Shown here: piece by piece, positions 42,581-50,655 of the stretch
Layout of the letters: every line of letters begins with the position of its first letter
Numbering within the stretch: position 1 is the stretch's first letter
NCBI RefSeq assembly: GCF_014205765.1
Contig: NZ_JACIIZ010000003.1
Location: 434,001-498,000, forward strand
Direction: 5' to 3'
Length of the DNA: 64,000 nucleotides
Source of the DNA: Nitrospirillum iridis
Lineage (GTDB): Bacteria; Pseudomonadota; Alphaproteobacteria; Azospirillales; Azospirillaceae
Position numbers and translations under genes: made by a program
Notes under the pieces: generated by a model
What the model was told of the DNA's origin: nothing
What the model saw: the letters and a program-made list of their open reading frames with translations, nothing else
The model's database searches: none

Positions 42581-43471
42581 TCAAGGATTGGGAAAGGGCG
42601 CCGCTGATTTGAGGCGTTGGGCGAACAGCCACTCCCGCCAGCCGGGCGCCAGGATCATGTCGGGCGGCACGCGATGCTCCATCCCCTGATAGCGCACAAA
42701 TATGGGGGCGCCGCCCGCCGCGGCCACGGCCTCGGCCCAGGCGTGGTCGGGATCGAAGGGGTTCTCCGTATCCTGGTCACCGTGCACCTGCATCGTCGGC
42801 GTCCCCGCCACCGCCACCGCCCGGTCCCGGTCCGGCGGCACGGCGGAAAAGGCGACGGCGGCGGCGAAGCGGCCCGGCTGGGCCACCAGGGCGTCCAGGG
42901 CGGCCGACGCGCCCATGGAAAAGCCGACGACATAGACCCGCGCCGGGTCGACGGGCAGACGCCCCAGCAGGTCATCCACCAGGGCCAGTATGGCGGGCAG
43001 GGAGGCGCCGGGGTGGCTGGCCAGCAGCCCGTCGCCCCCCGGCGCATAGTCGGCGCTGCGCACGTCCACCTGTGGCGCCACGACATAGGCGGGGAAGCGC
43101 TGGCGCAGCGCCGGCAGGGCCCAGGCCTTGGCGAAGGCCGTCATCTGGCTGACATTGTTCTGCCCGATACTGCCGGAGCCGTGCAGGACAATAACCAGGG
43201 GCAGCCTGGCCTGTGCCAGCTGGACCGTGGCCGTCGCCGGCGTCAGCAGGCGGTAAGGCACGATGCGGCCGTCCGGCGCCGTGAAACTCTTAGCCACGAA
43301 ATCGTCGGTCAGCGGTGCCTTGATGACTTCGTCCAATGCCTGGATGTCGGCCGGCAGCGGGGTGTAGGGCAGGGCGCGCTCCTCGATCCGGCCACCCTGA
43401 GCCCGGGCCGACGCCATTGTTCCCGCCATCGCCGCCACAACCAGCAAGGCCACTGTCACGCCGTGTTTCAC
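42581..43471 (-). CDS. Secreted alpha/beta hydrolase (PHB-depolymerase/dienelactone-hydrolase-like)
   Basis: This 296-residue protein has a signal peptide cleaved after ASARA (about residue 24). The hydrolase core shows VVLHGSGSIGQNN (oxyanion hole), nucleophile Ser in VVGFSMGASAAL, Asp in VHGDQDTENPFD and His in GMEHRVPPD. The GTG start at 43471 lies 2 bases after the eutC stop, with GGAGA inside the end of eutC, so it is translated from the eutBC transcript. A link with ethanolamine use, for instance releasing ethanolamine from a lipid-derived ester, is only a guess. Confidence 0.88.
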   Translation of the reverse strand: MKHGVTVALLVVAAMAGTMASARAQGGRIEERALPYTPLPADIQALDEVIKAPLTDDFVAKSFTAPDGRIVPYRLLTPATATVQLAQARLPLVIVLHGSGSIGQNNVSQMTAFAKAWALPALRQRFPAYVVAPQVDVRSADYAPGGDGLLASHPGASLPAILALVDDLLGRLPVDPARVYVVGFSMGASAALDALVAQPGRFAAAVAFSAVPPDRDRAVAVAGTPTMQVHGDQDTENPFDPDHAWAEAVAAAGGAPIFVRYQGMEHRVPPDMILAPGWREWLFAQRLKSAAPFPNP

Positions 43472-43473
43472 CC

Positions 43474-44295
43474 TTAAGTCTCCTGTCGTTCCGTCATCGG
43501 GGCTGCCGGCAGGGCCGGTGCCCGGCCATCCACCAGCAGCAGATCGCTTTCGTCCTTCAGCGCCACGCCCGTCATCTGGCGGCGCAGGGCCTCCCGCAGC
43601 AGCCAGGCCAGCTTGAACGCCGCCAAATCATGAGCCAGGCCGCCCTCGCGGATGTTGGACAGGCAGTTGCGCTCGGCATCCAGGCGGCCGGGCCTTGGAT
43701 TCAGGGTCAGGTAGACGCCCAGGCTGTCCGGGGCGGACAGGCCCGGCCGTTCCCCGATCAGCACCGCCACGGCGCGGGCGCCCAACGCCTGCCCCACCCT
43801 GTCGCCCAGCGCCACGCGCGCCTGGCTGGCCACCGCCACTGGCCCCAGCCGCCACCCCGCCTGTCGCACCCAGGGCAGGAAAGCCGTCAGCAGCGGCAAG
43901 GCCTGGCGGTGCACCGCCGTGGCCGACAAGCCGTCGGCCACCACCAGGGCCAGGTCGGGATCCGACGCTGGCAGGGCAGCCAGCGCCTGCTGGCTGGCCG
44001 GCGCCAGTTGGCGGCCCAGGTCTGGCCGCGCGAGATACGTCGCGCGGTCCGGGGCCGCGCTGTGCACCAGGACCGGTACCAGGCCCAATCCGCCCAGCCG
44101 TGCCGCCAGGGCGCCGGCGTCGAAACGGGTGTGCACAGCGTCCCGCGCCTGGGCGTGGGCGAGGGCGAAGCGCAAGACCTCCACGGTCGGGAGGCTGTCG
44201 CCCGCCCGCCCCAGGGCGATGCGCGCCGGTGTCGCGCGGCTCAGGTGCACCCAGGCATCCGGGGTCACCCCGGCTTTACGCGGCTCATCCGTCAT
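43474..44295 (-). CDS. eutC: Ethanolamine ammonia-lyase small subunit
   Basis: This 273-residue protein matches EutC: RIALGRAGDSLPTVEVLRFALAHAQARDAVH, DLALVVADGLSATAVHRQA, LIGERPGLSAPDSLGVYLTLNPRPG and NCLSNIREGGL, with the conserved Cys. It forms the B12-dependent ammonia-lyase with EutB, splitting ethanolamine into acetaldehyde and ammonia. ATG 44295 overlaps the eutB stop by 4 nt. No microcompartment genes are present, so this is the short, non-carboxysomal pathway. Confidence 0.95.
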   Translation of the reverse strand: MTDEPRKAGVTPDAWVHLSRATPARIALGRAGDSLPTVEVLRFALAHAQARDAVHTRFDAGALAARLGGLGLVPVLVHSAAPDRATYLARPDLGRQLAPASQQALAALPASDPDLALVVADGLSATAVHRQALPLLTAFLPWVRQAGWRLGPVAVASQARVALGDRVGQALGARAVAVLIGERPGLSAPDSLGVYLTLNPRPGRLDAERNCLSNIREGGLAHDLAAFKLAWLLREALRRQMTGVALKDESDLLLVDGRAPALPAAPMTERQET

Positions 44296-45719
44296 CGCCA
44301 ACCTTGCAGCAAGGGTTGGGTCGGGGATTGGGGCAGGGGCCGACCGTCCGCGCCGGCGATGCCCATGGCCTCCAGCCACACCTCGAACTCCGGCGCACGC
44401 TTCAACCCCAGCAATCGGCGGATGTAGAGGGCGTCATGGAAGGAGGTGGACTGATAGTTCAGCATGACGTCATCGGCCCCCGGCACCCCCATGACATAGG
44501 TCACGCCGGCGGTGGCCAGCAGAGTCAGCAGCGTGTCCATGTCGTCCTGGTCGGCCTCGGCATGGTTGGTGTAGCAGACGTCGCAGCCCAGCGGCAGGCC
44601 CAGCAGCTTGCCGCAGAAATGATCCTCCAGCCCGGCGCGGATGATCTGCTTGCCGTCATAGAGGTATTCCGGCCCGATGAAGCCAACCACGGTGTTGACC
44701 AGCAGGGGCCGGAACTCCCGCGCCACGGCGTAGGCCCGCGCCTCCAGCGTCTGCTGATCGACGCCGTGGTGGGCGCCGGCGGAGAGCGCGCTGCCCTGGC
44801 CCGTCTCGAAATACATGACGTTGTCGCCCACCGTGCCGCGCTTCAGCGCCTGCGCCGCCTCCATCCCTTCACGCAGCAGGGCCAGGGTGACGCCGAACCC
44901 TTCGTTGGCGGCCTGCGTGCCCGCCACCGACTGGAACACCAGGTCCAGCGGCGCTCCCCGGTTCATCATCTCTATGCTGGTGGTGATATGGGTCAGGATG
45001 CAGGCTTGGGTCGGGATGGCGAAACGCTGGATGACGCCGTCGATCAGTCGCGCCAGATCCGTCAGGGTGGCCAGGCTGTCCGACACCGGGTTCAGGCCGA
45101 TCACGGCATCGCCGCAGCCATACAGCAGCCCGTCCAGGATGCTGGCCGCCACCCCGCCGGGATCGTCCGCCGGGTGGTTGGGCTGCAGCCGCACCGCCAG
45201 GGTGCCAGGCAGGCCGATGGTGTTGCGGAAGCGGGTGACGACCACGCACTTGCGTGCTGCCAGGATCAGGTCCTGGTTGCGCATGATCTTGGACACGGCC
45301 GCCACCATCTCCGGCGTCAGGCCGGGGGCAAGTGCGGCCAGCCCGTCGCTGGTGGCCTGGTCTGACAACAGATAGTCGCGGAATCCGCCCACCGTCAGGT
45401 GCGAAACGCGCGCGAAGGCGGCGGCGTCATGCCGATCCAGGATGAGGCGCGTGACCTCGTCCTCCTCATAGGGCACCAGCGCTTCGCTCAGGAAGGTCTT
45501 CAGCGGCAGGTCGGCCAGGCATAGCTTGGCCGCCACGTTCTCCTCCGCCGACAAGGCCGCGATGCCGGCCAGGCGGTCGCCGGATCGGGGCGGCGTCGCC
45601 TTGGCCATCAGGTCCTTCAGGTCCACGAAGGTCCAGGTGCGGTACCCCAGGGTGATGCGGTAGGGCGCATGCGCGGCCAAACTCAGCCTCCATCCAGCCG
45701 ACGGTGGGAGGGGGATCAT
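44292..45719 (-). CDS. eutB: Ethanolamine ammonia-lyase large subunit
   Basis: This protein of about 475 residues is slightly longer than the typical 453-465 EutB. Motifs include FRNTIGLPGTLAVRLQPNHPADD, GCGDAVIGLNPVSDS, FQSVAGTQAANEGFGV, MYFETGQGSALSAGAHHGVDQ and CYTNHAEADQDDMD. It is the cobalamin-dependent catalytic subunit. The start at 45719 lacks a clear ribosome site, so the exact N-terminus is uncertain. I see no cobalamin riboswitch upstream. The operon is eutB-eutC-hydrolase. Confidence 0.94.
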   Translation of the reverse strand: MIPLPPSAGWRLSLAAHAPYRITLGYRTWTFVDLKDLMAKATPPRSGDRLAGIAALSAEENVAAKLCLADLPLKTFLSEALVPYEEDEVTRLILDRHDAAAFARVSHLTVGGFRDYLLSDQATSDGLAALAPGLTPEMVAAVSKIMRNQDLILAARKCVVVTRFRNTIGLPGTLAVRLQPNHPADDPGGVAASILDGLLYGCGDAVIGLNPVSDSLATLTDLARLIDGVIQRFAIPTQACILTHITTSIEMMNRGAPLDLVFQSVAGTQAANEGFGVTLALLREGMEAAQALKRGTVGDNVMYFETGQGSALSAGAHHGVDQQTLEARAYAVAREFRPLLVNTVVGFIGPEYLYDGKQIIRAGLEDHFCGKLLGLPLGCDVCYTNHAEADQDDMDTLLTLLATAGVTYVMGVPGADDVMLNYQSTSFHDALYIRRLLGLKRAPEFEVWLEAMGIAGADGRPLPQSPTQPLLQGWR

Positions 45720-45832
45720 GACATCGATCCGGCGCCAGGGCAGCAACGGAACTGGCGCGACAGCGGGGAATTTATTCTGTACCAATGGTTTGCCCCGATA
45801 TTCTCGGGGGCCATTTGGGGGAGACCGCCCGC

Positions 45833-46318
45833 ATGACGACACCCGGGGATGAACCGCTGGCGCCGCCGCCGCGCTCCCGCCACCTCGTCCTTTTCATCGC
45901 GCTGGTGCTGGGCGTTGGCCTGGCCATCGGTTACCTGACGGCTCCCGGCCCCTGGTATCTCAACCTGGCCAAGCCCAGCTTCACCCCCCCCGGCTGGGTG
46001 TTCGCGCCAGCCTGGACGGCGATCTACATCCTGATCGCCATCGCCGGTTGGCGGGTTTGGCGCCAGGACAGCGACGGCCGGCCCATGCGCCTATGGTGGA
46101 TCCAGATGGTCCTCAATTTCTTCTGGTCCCCCATCTTCTTTGCCGCCCACCTGCCGGGCTTGGCGCTGGCGGACATACTGCTGCTGCTGGGCACCATCCT
46201 GGCCTTCATCGCCACCGCCTGGCGCGAGGATCGGCTGGCGGCCTTGCTGTTCCTGCCCTATGCCGCCTGGGTCACCTTCGCGACCGCGCTCAACACCGGG
46301 ATATGCGTGTTGAATTGA
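45833..46318 (+). CDS. TspO/MBR family membrane protein
   Basis: This 161-residue protein has five membrane helices and the TspO signature WYLNLAKPSFTPPGWVFAPAWTAIYILIAIAGWRVW, followed by WIQMVLNFFWSPIFF. TspO proteins bind tetrapyrroles and influence pigment and stress regulation in alphaproteobacteria. ATG 45833 with GGGGGAG upstream is preferred to 45785. It is divergent from eutB. Confidence 0.95.
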   Translation: MTTPGDEPLAPPPRSRHLVLFIALVLGVGLAIGYLTAPGPWYLNLAKPSFTPPGWVFAPAWTAIYILIAIAGWRVWRQDSDGRPMRLWWIQMVLNFFWSPIFFAAHLPGLALADILLLLGTILAFIATAWREDRLAALLFLPYAAWVTFATALNTGICVLN

Positions 46319-46367
46319 GGCGATATCGCGCCGGTGCGACAAAATCACCGGTGCGGGCGCAGGGGGT

Positions 46368-46407
46368 GACGATCCATGGTGAATCAAGACGATCCACGGT
46401 GAATCAA
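46368..46407. repeat. Tandem 20-bp direct repeat upstream of the zinc-peptidase gene
   Basis: GACGATCCATGGTGAATCAA (46368-46387) is followed directly by a copy with one change, T to C (46388-46407). It lies in the 297-base gap between tspO and the putative peptidase. It could be a paired binding site or a replication slip. The rest of the gap (46408-46615) shows no gene. Confidence 0.75.
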
Positions 46408-46615
46408 TATGATGGGCCTCGCGTCCCTCATGCTGGATCGCCGGATGCACCTGCGACGCGCCCTTTCGTTTTCGATCTTTGCCGGCCTGATGGTGTGCAT
46501 GCACTCACAGCCTCCGGCATGGTGAGTGGTACCAACGGGACGCCGGCAGATGGCCTGCCTGTCGTGGCGGCGGCGAGGTATCATTGGCCGTCTTTGGATA
46601 TCCGGAGGGCGGAAG

Positions 46616-47674
46616 ATGGGCCGTTTGCTGCTTGCCACCATCGTGGTGGCGCCACTCCTCCTGGCCGGCACGCCCCGTGCCGAGCCGGTGGTGTCCCTGG
46701 CGTTGGACACGTCGGAAGCCGACCAGGCGCTGCGCATCCTGGATAAGCAGGCCGCCCACCAGCCGGTGACGGCGGAGGACTGGAACCGGTTGTTCGCGAC
46801 GACGCCCTACCGGTGGCTGAAGGCGAGGGAAGCCGCCATGGGGCATCCCCTGGCGGATGAAGACTTCCAACGCTTCCTGCTGTCGCCGGAAGCGGCCAGC
46901 CAACGGGCCGAGTGGGCAAGCACCTTGGCGGCGATGAAACAGGCGGATATGACGCGCCTGGGCATCGGTGTCCTCGCCTGGCTTCCGCCTGGCGCCAGCA
47001 TCCGGGCGCGCGTGTTCGCGGAGATCAAGCCGCAGCGCAACAGCTTCGTCTGGAAGCAGCCGGCGGCGGCTGGGGAGATGGAAAGCGGGGAGCCAGCCAT
47101 TTTCCTGGCGGTTGCCCATCAGAGCCGTGACCAGTTTGAAAACACCGTGGCCCATGAATGCCACCATATCGGCCTGGAAAGCCTGGAGGCGCGCCAGGAT
47201 GAAGCGCAGGCCAGCCTGCCGGCCAATGTGAAACTGGCCATGCGCTGGCTGAGCGCCTTCGGCGAGGGCGAGGCCATGCTGGCCGCCGCCGGCACCGACC
47301 GGCACCCCCACTGGGAGGATGACGCCCTGGTCCGCGCCCGTTGGGATGGCGACATGCAACAGTTTGCTCCGGACTTGGCCATTGTGCAGCAGCTGCTGCT
47401 GGACATCCTGGACGGCAAGCTGGCCACGGATGAGGACATCATGAAACGCGCCCGTCCGCTATGGGGCGACGCCCAGGGCGCGTGGTACACGGTGGGTTAT
47501 CAAATGGCGGTTCTGGTCGAAAAGCGCTTCGGCCGCGCCGCCTTCAACGACGGCCTGCTCGACCCGCGCAAGCTGCTGGCGCTGTATAACCAGGTGGCCG
47601 GGGAAGCCAACGCCCACGGCGCCAAACTCGCCACTTGGTCACCGGAACTGCTCAAACGGCTGGAGGCGGGATGA
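46616..47674 (+). CDS. Putative secreted zinc metallopeptidase (HECHH)
   Basis: This 352-residue protein has a signal peptide (cleavage about residue 22, PRA-EP). The zincin motif HExxH is present as HECHH at residues 180-184 (ENTVAHECHHIGL), with a possible third ligand in SAFGEGEAML downstream, the gluzincin layout. The remainder is helical. It looks like the putative peptidases of the DUF5700 type, though I am not certain of that assignment. ATG 46616 is preceded by CGGAGGGCGGA. It appears monocistronic. Confidence 0.8.
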   Translation: MGRLLLATIVVAPLLLAGTPRAEPVVSLALDTSEADQALRILDKQAAHQPVTAEDWNRLFATTPYRWLKAREAAMGHPLADEDFQRFLLSPEAASQRAEWASTLAAMKQADMTRLGIGVLAWLPPGASIRARVFAEIKPQRNSFVWKQPAAAGEMESGEPAIFLAVAHQSRDQFENTVAHECHHIGLESLEARQDEAQASLPANVKLAMRWLSAFGEGEAMLAAAGTDRHPHWEDDALVRARWDGDMQQFAPDLAIVQQLLLDILDGKLATDEDIMKRARPLWGDAQGAWYTVGYQMAVLVEKRFGRAAFNDGLLDPRKLLALYNQVAGEANAHGAKLATWSPELLKRLEAG

Positions 47675-47820
47675 GGCACGCGATGGCCCAGCCGGGAGAC
47701 TGACAGTTCTGCTTTGCCAGGCCCTGACATTCTAACTTTGCGCCCACAGAGATGGGACCGATAATCTGTCTTATGGAAATTATCCTCGCCTGAGGAATTG
47801 AGAAATTGTCGCGCGTGTTC

Positions 47821-49245
47821 TCATGTCTTTATTGGTGAGGTCCAGGACTTGTCGCCAGCAGGCGCGGACACGGTGATGGTGCCGTTGTCGTTCACCTTCA
47901 GGCTGTGGCACGGGGCATGGGCTGATTTATCGTCGGTTCCGGCGGCCCAGACGACGCGGCGATCCTCCTCTTCCAACACCAGGTTGCCGTCCCGCTGCAT
48001 GACCAGGCTGTGGCTGCGGGGCGAAGATCGGTCGGGCGTCCACAAGGTCTTGCCCGCGCCATCGGTCAGTACCAAGGTGCCATCCCGGCGCAAGGTCAGG
48101 GCGATAGCACCATTGGGTGAGCGCAGACTTTCCCCCTTGGCCAGACGACCGCCGGGAACGAGGCGCCCGGGTCGAGACGCGTTGCCCGACGACCAGACCA
48201 GCCTGTCGCCCCGCTTAAGCAGCATCTCGCCCTCATCGCTGAGGACCAGATGGTCGGCCTTGTCCATCGGGGACGCCAGCGTCGCCCAGACAGGCTTTCC
48301 GTCACTGGTATGCAGAACCAGGTTGCCATCCGTCTGCATCGCCAAATGACCCACCTGATTGACCGTCTTATTCAGGTTCCAGATTTCCGCCCCGCTATCG
48401 ACGGACTTTACGACCAAGCCTCCCTCTATCGCGAGTTCCAGGGTGAAGCGCCCGTTGGGCGAGCGCAGAACCTCCCAGCGCAGGACCTGGCCTGGCAACA
48501 AGGCCTGGCGGGCATTCTGTCGCCCTTGCTCCGTGCGCTCCCGTTCCCAGTCCTTGGCCTGCCCCCTCTTCCGTTCCTCCGCTGTCAAATCGGGATTCCG
48601 CCAGATCTCCTTGCCAGTGGAATCGACGATGGCCAAACGTCCGTCGGGATGGAACAGCAGGACGGGATCTTGTCCTGCCGCCACCTGGGTATGGGTTCGC
48701 CACACGGCTTGGCCGTCGGCGTCGGTGACGACCAACTCACCCGTGCGGGTCAAGGACAGGGCGGTGCCCTTATCGCCGCCGCTTTCCCAAACCAGGGAGC
48801 CGGCCGTGTCAAAGATGACGGCCCGCCCGTGTCGCACCGTCAAGGTGTGACCTCCCGTGATCGTCGGCCGCGCATCGCCCCCCTGAAGCGTGAATGGGAA
48901 CCGGAAGGCCACCGGGGCGGCGGCACCCATGACACAGATGAAATGGCGAATCGTAACGATGGACAGGCTGCCCGCCGTCCCGTCTGGAACGCCATGGTCC
49001 CAGGCGGCATCGCCGCTGGCATCCACCGGCGTGCGTGGATCCATGCCCACCGGAACGCCGCGCCTGAAGTCGGGAAGCTTGAAGGTGTCCGTCGCAAGGT
49101 CCCCCCCGAACCGACGGCCGATGACGCTGAACAGTGCCTGGTAGGAACCCGAGCACGCCAGGCTGCGGCCATCGCAGGGCAGCCAGCCTTCTGGCATCCT
49201 TTGAATGTAAGGGAAGGCCCGAATTTCGCCGATGAAATGGTCCAT
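47821..49245 (-). CDS. Phage tail-collar domain fused to bulb-type lectin repeats
   Basis: This 474-residue protein begins with a tail-collar/microcystin-dependent-protein module (residues 1-110; IGEIRAFPYIQRMPEGWLPC, FKLPDFRRGVPVG, RHFICVMG). From about 120 to 470 it carries repeated B-lectin units with motifs MQTDGNLVLH, MQRDGNLVLE and LRRDGTLVLT. In mannose-binding lectins the motif is QxDxNxVxY; the final Tyr is replaced here, so sugar binding may be altered. There is no signal peptide. The start follows GGGGGAGACC. It is downstream of a second tail-collar gene by 12 bases, one operon. No phage structural genes are near. Confidence 0.88.
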   Translation of the reverse strand: MDHFIGEIRAFPYIQRMPEGWLPCDGRSLACSGSYQALFSVIGRRFGGDLATDTFKLPDFRRGVPVGMDPRTPVDASGDAAWDHGVPDGTAGSLSIVTIRHFICVMGAAAPVAFRFPFTLQGGDARPTITGGHTLTVRHGRAVIFDTAGSLVWESGGDKGTALSLTRTGELVVTDADGQAVWRTHTQVAAGQDPVLLFHPDGRLAIVDSTGKEIWRNPDLTAEERKRGQAKDWERERTEQGRQNARQALLPGQVLRWEVLRSPNGRFTLELAIEGGLVVKSVDSGAEIWNLNKTVNQVGHLAMQTDGNLVLHTSDGKPVWATLASPMDKADHLVLSDEGEMLLKRGDRLVWSSGNASRPGRLVPGGRLAKGESLRSPNGAIALTLRRDGTLVLTDGAGKTLWTPDRSSPRSHSLVMQRDGNLVLEEEDRRVVWAAGTDDKSAHAPCHSLKVNDNGTITVSAPAGDKSWTSPIKT

Positions 49246-49257
49246 GGTCTCCCCCTG

Positions 49258-49935
49258 TCAGTCCGCGACCATCGGGAATTCGCCTTCCATGCAGATGATG
49301 TGGTTCACGCCGATCCCGACCATCGGCGCGCCCCCGCCCCGTCCCACATCCACCGCGGCTGTGGCGCCGACGGGACCGTCGGCGCCGATCGCCACGCGCC
49401 CACGCAGGTCTGGAAGCGCGAAGGTGGTGCCGTCACCGCCAAACCGTGTGGAGAGCAGGAAGAACAAAGCCTGGTGCTCTTGCACGTTCAACCGTTGGCC
49501 ATGGCAAAAGCGCCAGCCCCGCGGCGGGAAATCACCCGCGAACATGCGGATTTCCCCAAGGAAGGCTTCGGGCTCAAAAAAGGCCACGCCGCCCTGGGAA
49601 CTATCGTCGATGGCCATGGGAAAGTTGCCCTCCGCCGCGATGGCGTAGGTCAGCGCCACCGTTGGCTGCTTGTCCCCGCCCGCCCCCTTTTCCTTCCCCG
49701 GCGAAGCGGCCCCCAGGACGGCGGTTCGCCCATGGTCTGTTCCTCCCCCCGGCACCCGCCCGCGCAGGTCCGGCAGCGCGAACGTGCGCCATCCATCCCC
49801 ACCGAACATGTTCCCAATCAGGGAATACAGTGCCGGGCTACGGGAAATTTGCAGCATCCGGCCATCGCACGGAAGCCACTGGTGATGAAGGCGGTCATGG
49901 GGCAGGAGGTGGATCGCCCCTAGGTAATATTCCAT
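49258..49935 (-). CDS. Double tail-collar (microcystin-dependent protein-like) protein
   Basis: This 225-residue protein contains two tail-collar modules in tandem: LGAIHLLPHDRLHHQWLPCDGR...FALPDLRGRVPGG and LGEIRMFAGDFPPRGWRFCHGQ...FALPDLRGRVAIG, ending NHIICMEGEFPM. ATG 49935 has a GGGGGGG tract upstream and is preferred to a frame from 49953. Bacterial proteins of this kind (MdpB family) occur outside phages and have no settled function. It is the upstream partner of the collar-lectin fusion. Confidence 0.87.
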   Translation of the reverse strand: MEYYLGAIHLLPHDRLHHQWLPCDGRMLQISRSPALYSLIGNMFGGDGWRTFALPDLRGRVPGGGTDHGRTAVLGAASPGKEKGAGGDKQPTVALTYAIAAEGNFPMAIDDSSQGGVAFFEPEAFLGEIRMFAGDFPPRGWRFCHGQRLNVQEHQALFFLLSTRFGGDGTTFALPDLRGRVAIGADGPVGATAAVDVGRGGGAPMVGIGVNHIICMEGEFPMVAD

Positions 49936-49976
49936 TGTCCCCCCCCCGCGCACGGGCGCAGCACACCAAATGCCAC

Positions 49977-50162
49977 TTAAGGCAGTAACTCTTTGGGATT
50001 AGTATATCTTATCGGGCCAATGAACAAGCCTGGAAAGGCCGCGCCACCCTCGACGACCCGCCACAAGAGGGGAACCGCCACCGTCCCTGAACCGTTCAAG
50101 ACATGGGTACCCTCCGTGCCAGGGAGTGATTGTGCCAGGGATTGTGAATGAGGAGCGGCCAT
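49977..50162 (-). CDS. Possible small ORF upstream of the tail-collar pair
   Basis: A 61-residue frame (MAAPHSQSLAQSLPGTEGTH...) ends 41 bases before the double tail-collar gene on the same strand. Its C-terminal half has alternating hydrophobic residues (TVAVPLLWRVVEGGAAFPGLFIGPI). No ribosome site is evident, and the start overlaps the opposite-strand DUF2231 start by 2 bases. It may not be a real gene. Confidence 0.25.
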   Translation of the reverse strand: MAAPHSQSLAQSLPGTEGTHVLNGSGTVAVPLLWRVVEGGAAFPGLFIGPIRYTNPKELLP

Positions 50163-50655
50163 GCCCAGTGACATCATCAGGTCGACCGTACAGGGCACAC
50201 CTGTGCAATTGACCGAGGTCGAAGAGAAGGTGGCCATCGTCCGCCACCCGCTCTATCCCATGTTCGTGCCTTTTCCGAACGCCTGCTTCGTTGGTGCTTT
50301 CCTGACCGACCTGGCCTATTGGGGCACGGCGGAGATGATGTGGGCTGACTTCTCCGCCTGGCTGCTGCTCGTGGGCGTGGTGCTGGGCGCGGTTGCCCTG
50401 GTCGCCGGGCTGGTCGATCTGGGCCAACGCCGCCACGTCGTGACCCAGGCGCCCATTTGGCCGCATGTGTTGGGCAATCTCGTGGCCCTGGGCCTGTCGG
50501 TGCTGAACTGCTTCGTCCATAGTCGCGACGCCTGGACGTCCGTGGTGCCGCAAGGCCTGATCCTGTCGGCCCTGGTGGTGATCGTCGTGCTGACCAGCAA
50601 CTGGATCGGCTGGTCGGTACTGACCTATCGCCGCCGGCTGGAGGTGCGGTCATGA
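50161..50655 (+). CDS. DUF2231-type membrane protein
   Basis: This 164-residue protein has four membrane helices. HPLYPMFVPFPNACFVGAFLTDLAYW is the DUF2231 hallmark (HP...P...P), followed by GAVALVAGLVDL and LGNLVALGLSVLNC. ATG 50161 follows GAGGAG. The family commonly travels with sorbosone/glucose dehydrogenase-like lipoproteins, as here: the next gene overlaps its stop by 4 nt (ATGA). Confidence 0.9.
   Translation: MPSDIIRSTVQGTPVQLTEVEEKVAIVRHPLYPMFVPFPNACFVGAFLTDLAYWGTAEMMWADFSAWLLLVGVVLGAVALVAGLVDLGQRRHVVTQAPIWPHVLGNLVALGLSVLNCFVHSRDAWTSVVPQGLILSALVVIVVLTSNWIGWSVLTYRRRLEVRS

Noticed and set aside
45720-45832. Possible cobalamin riboswitch upstream of eutB
   Set aside because: The gap is only 113 bases and lacks a recognisable B12-box sequence.
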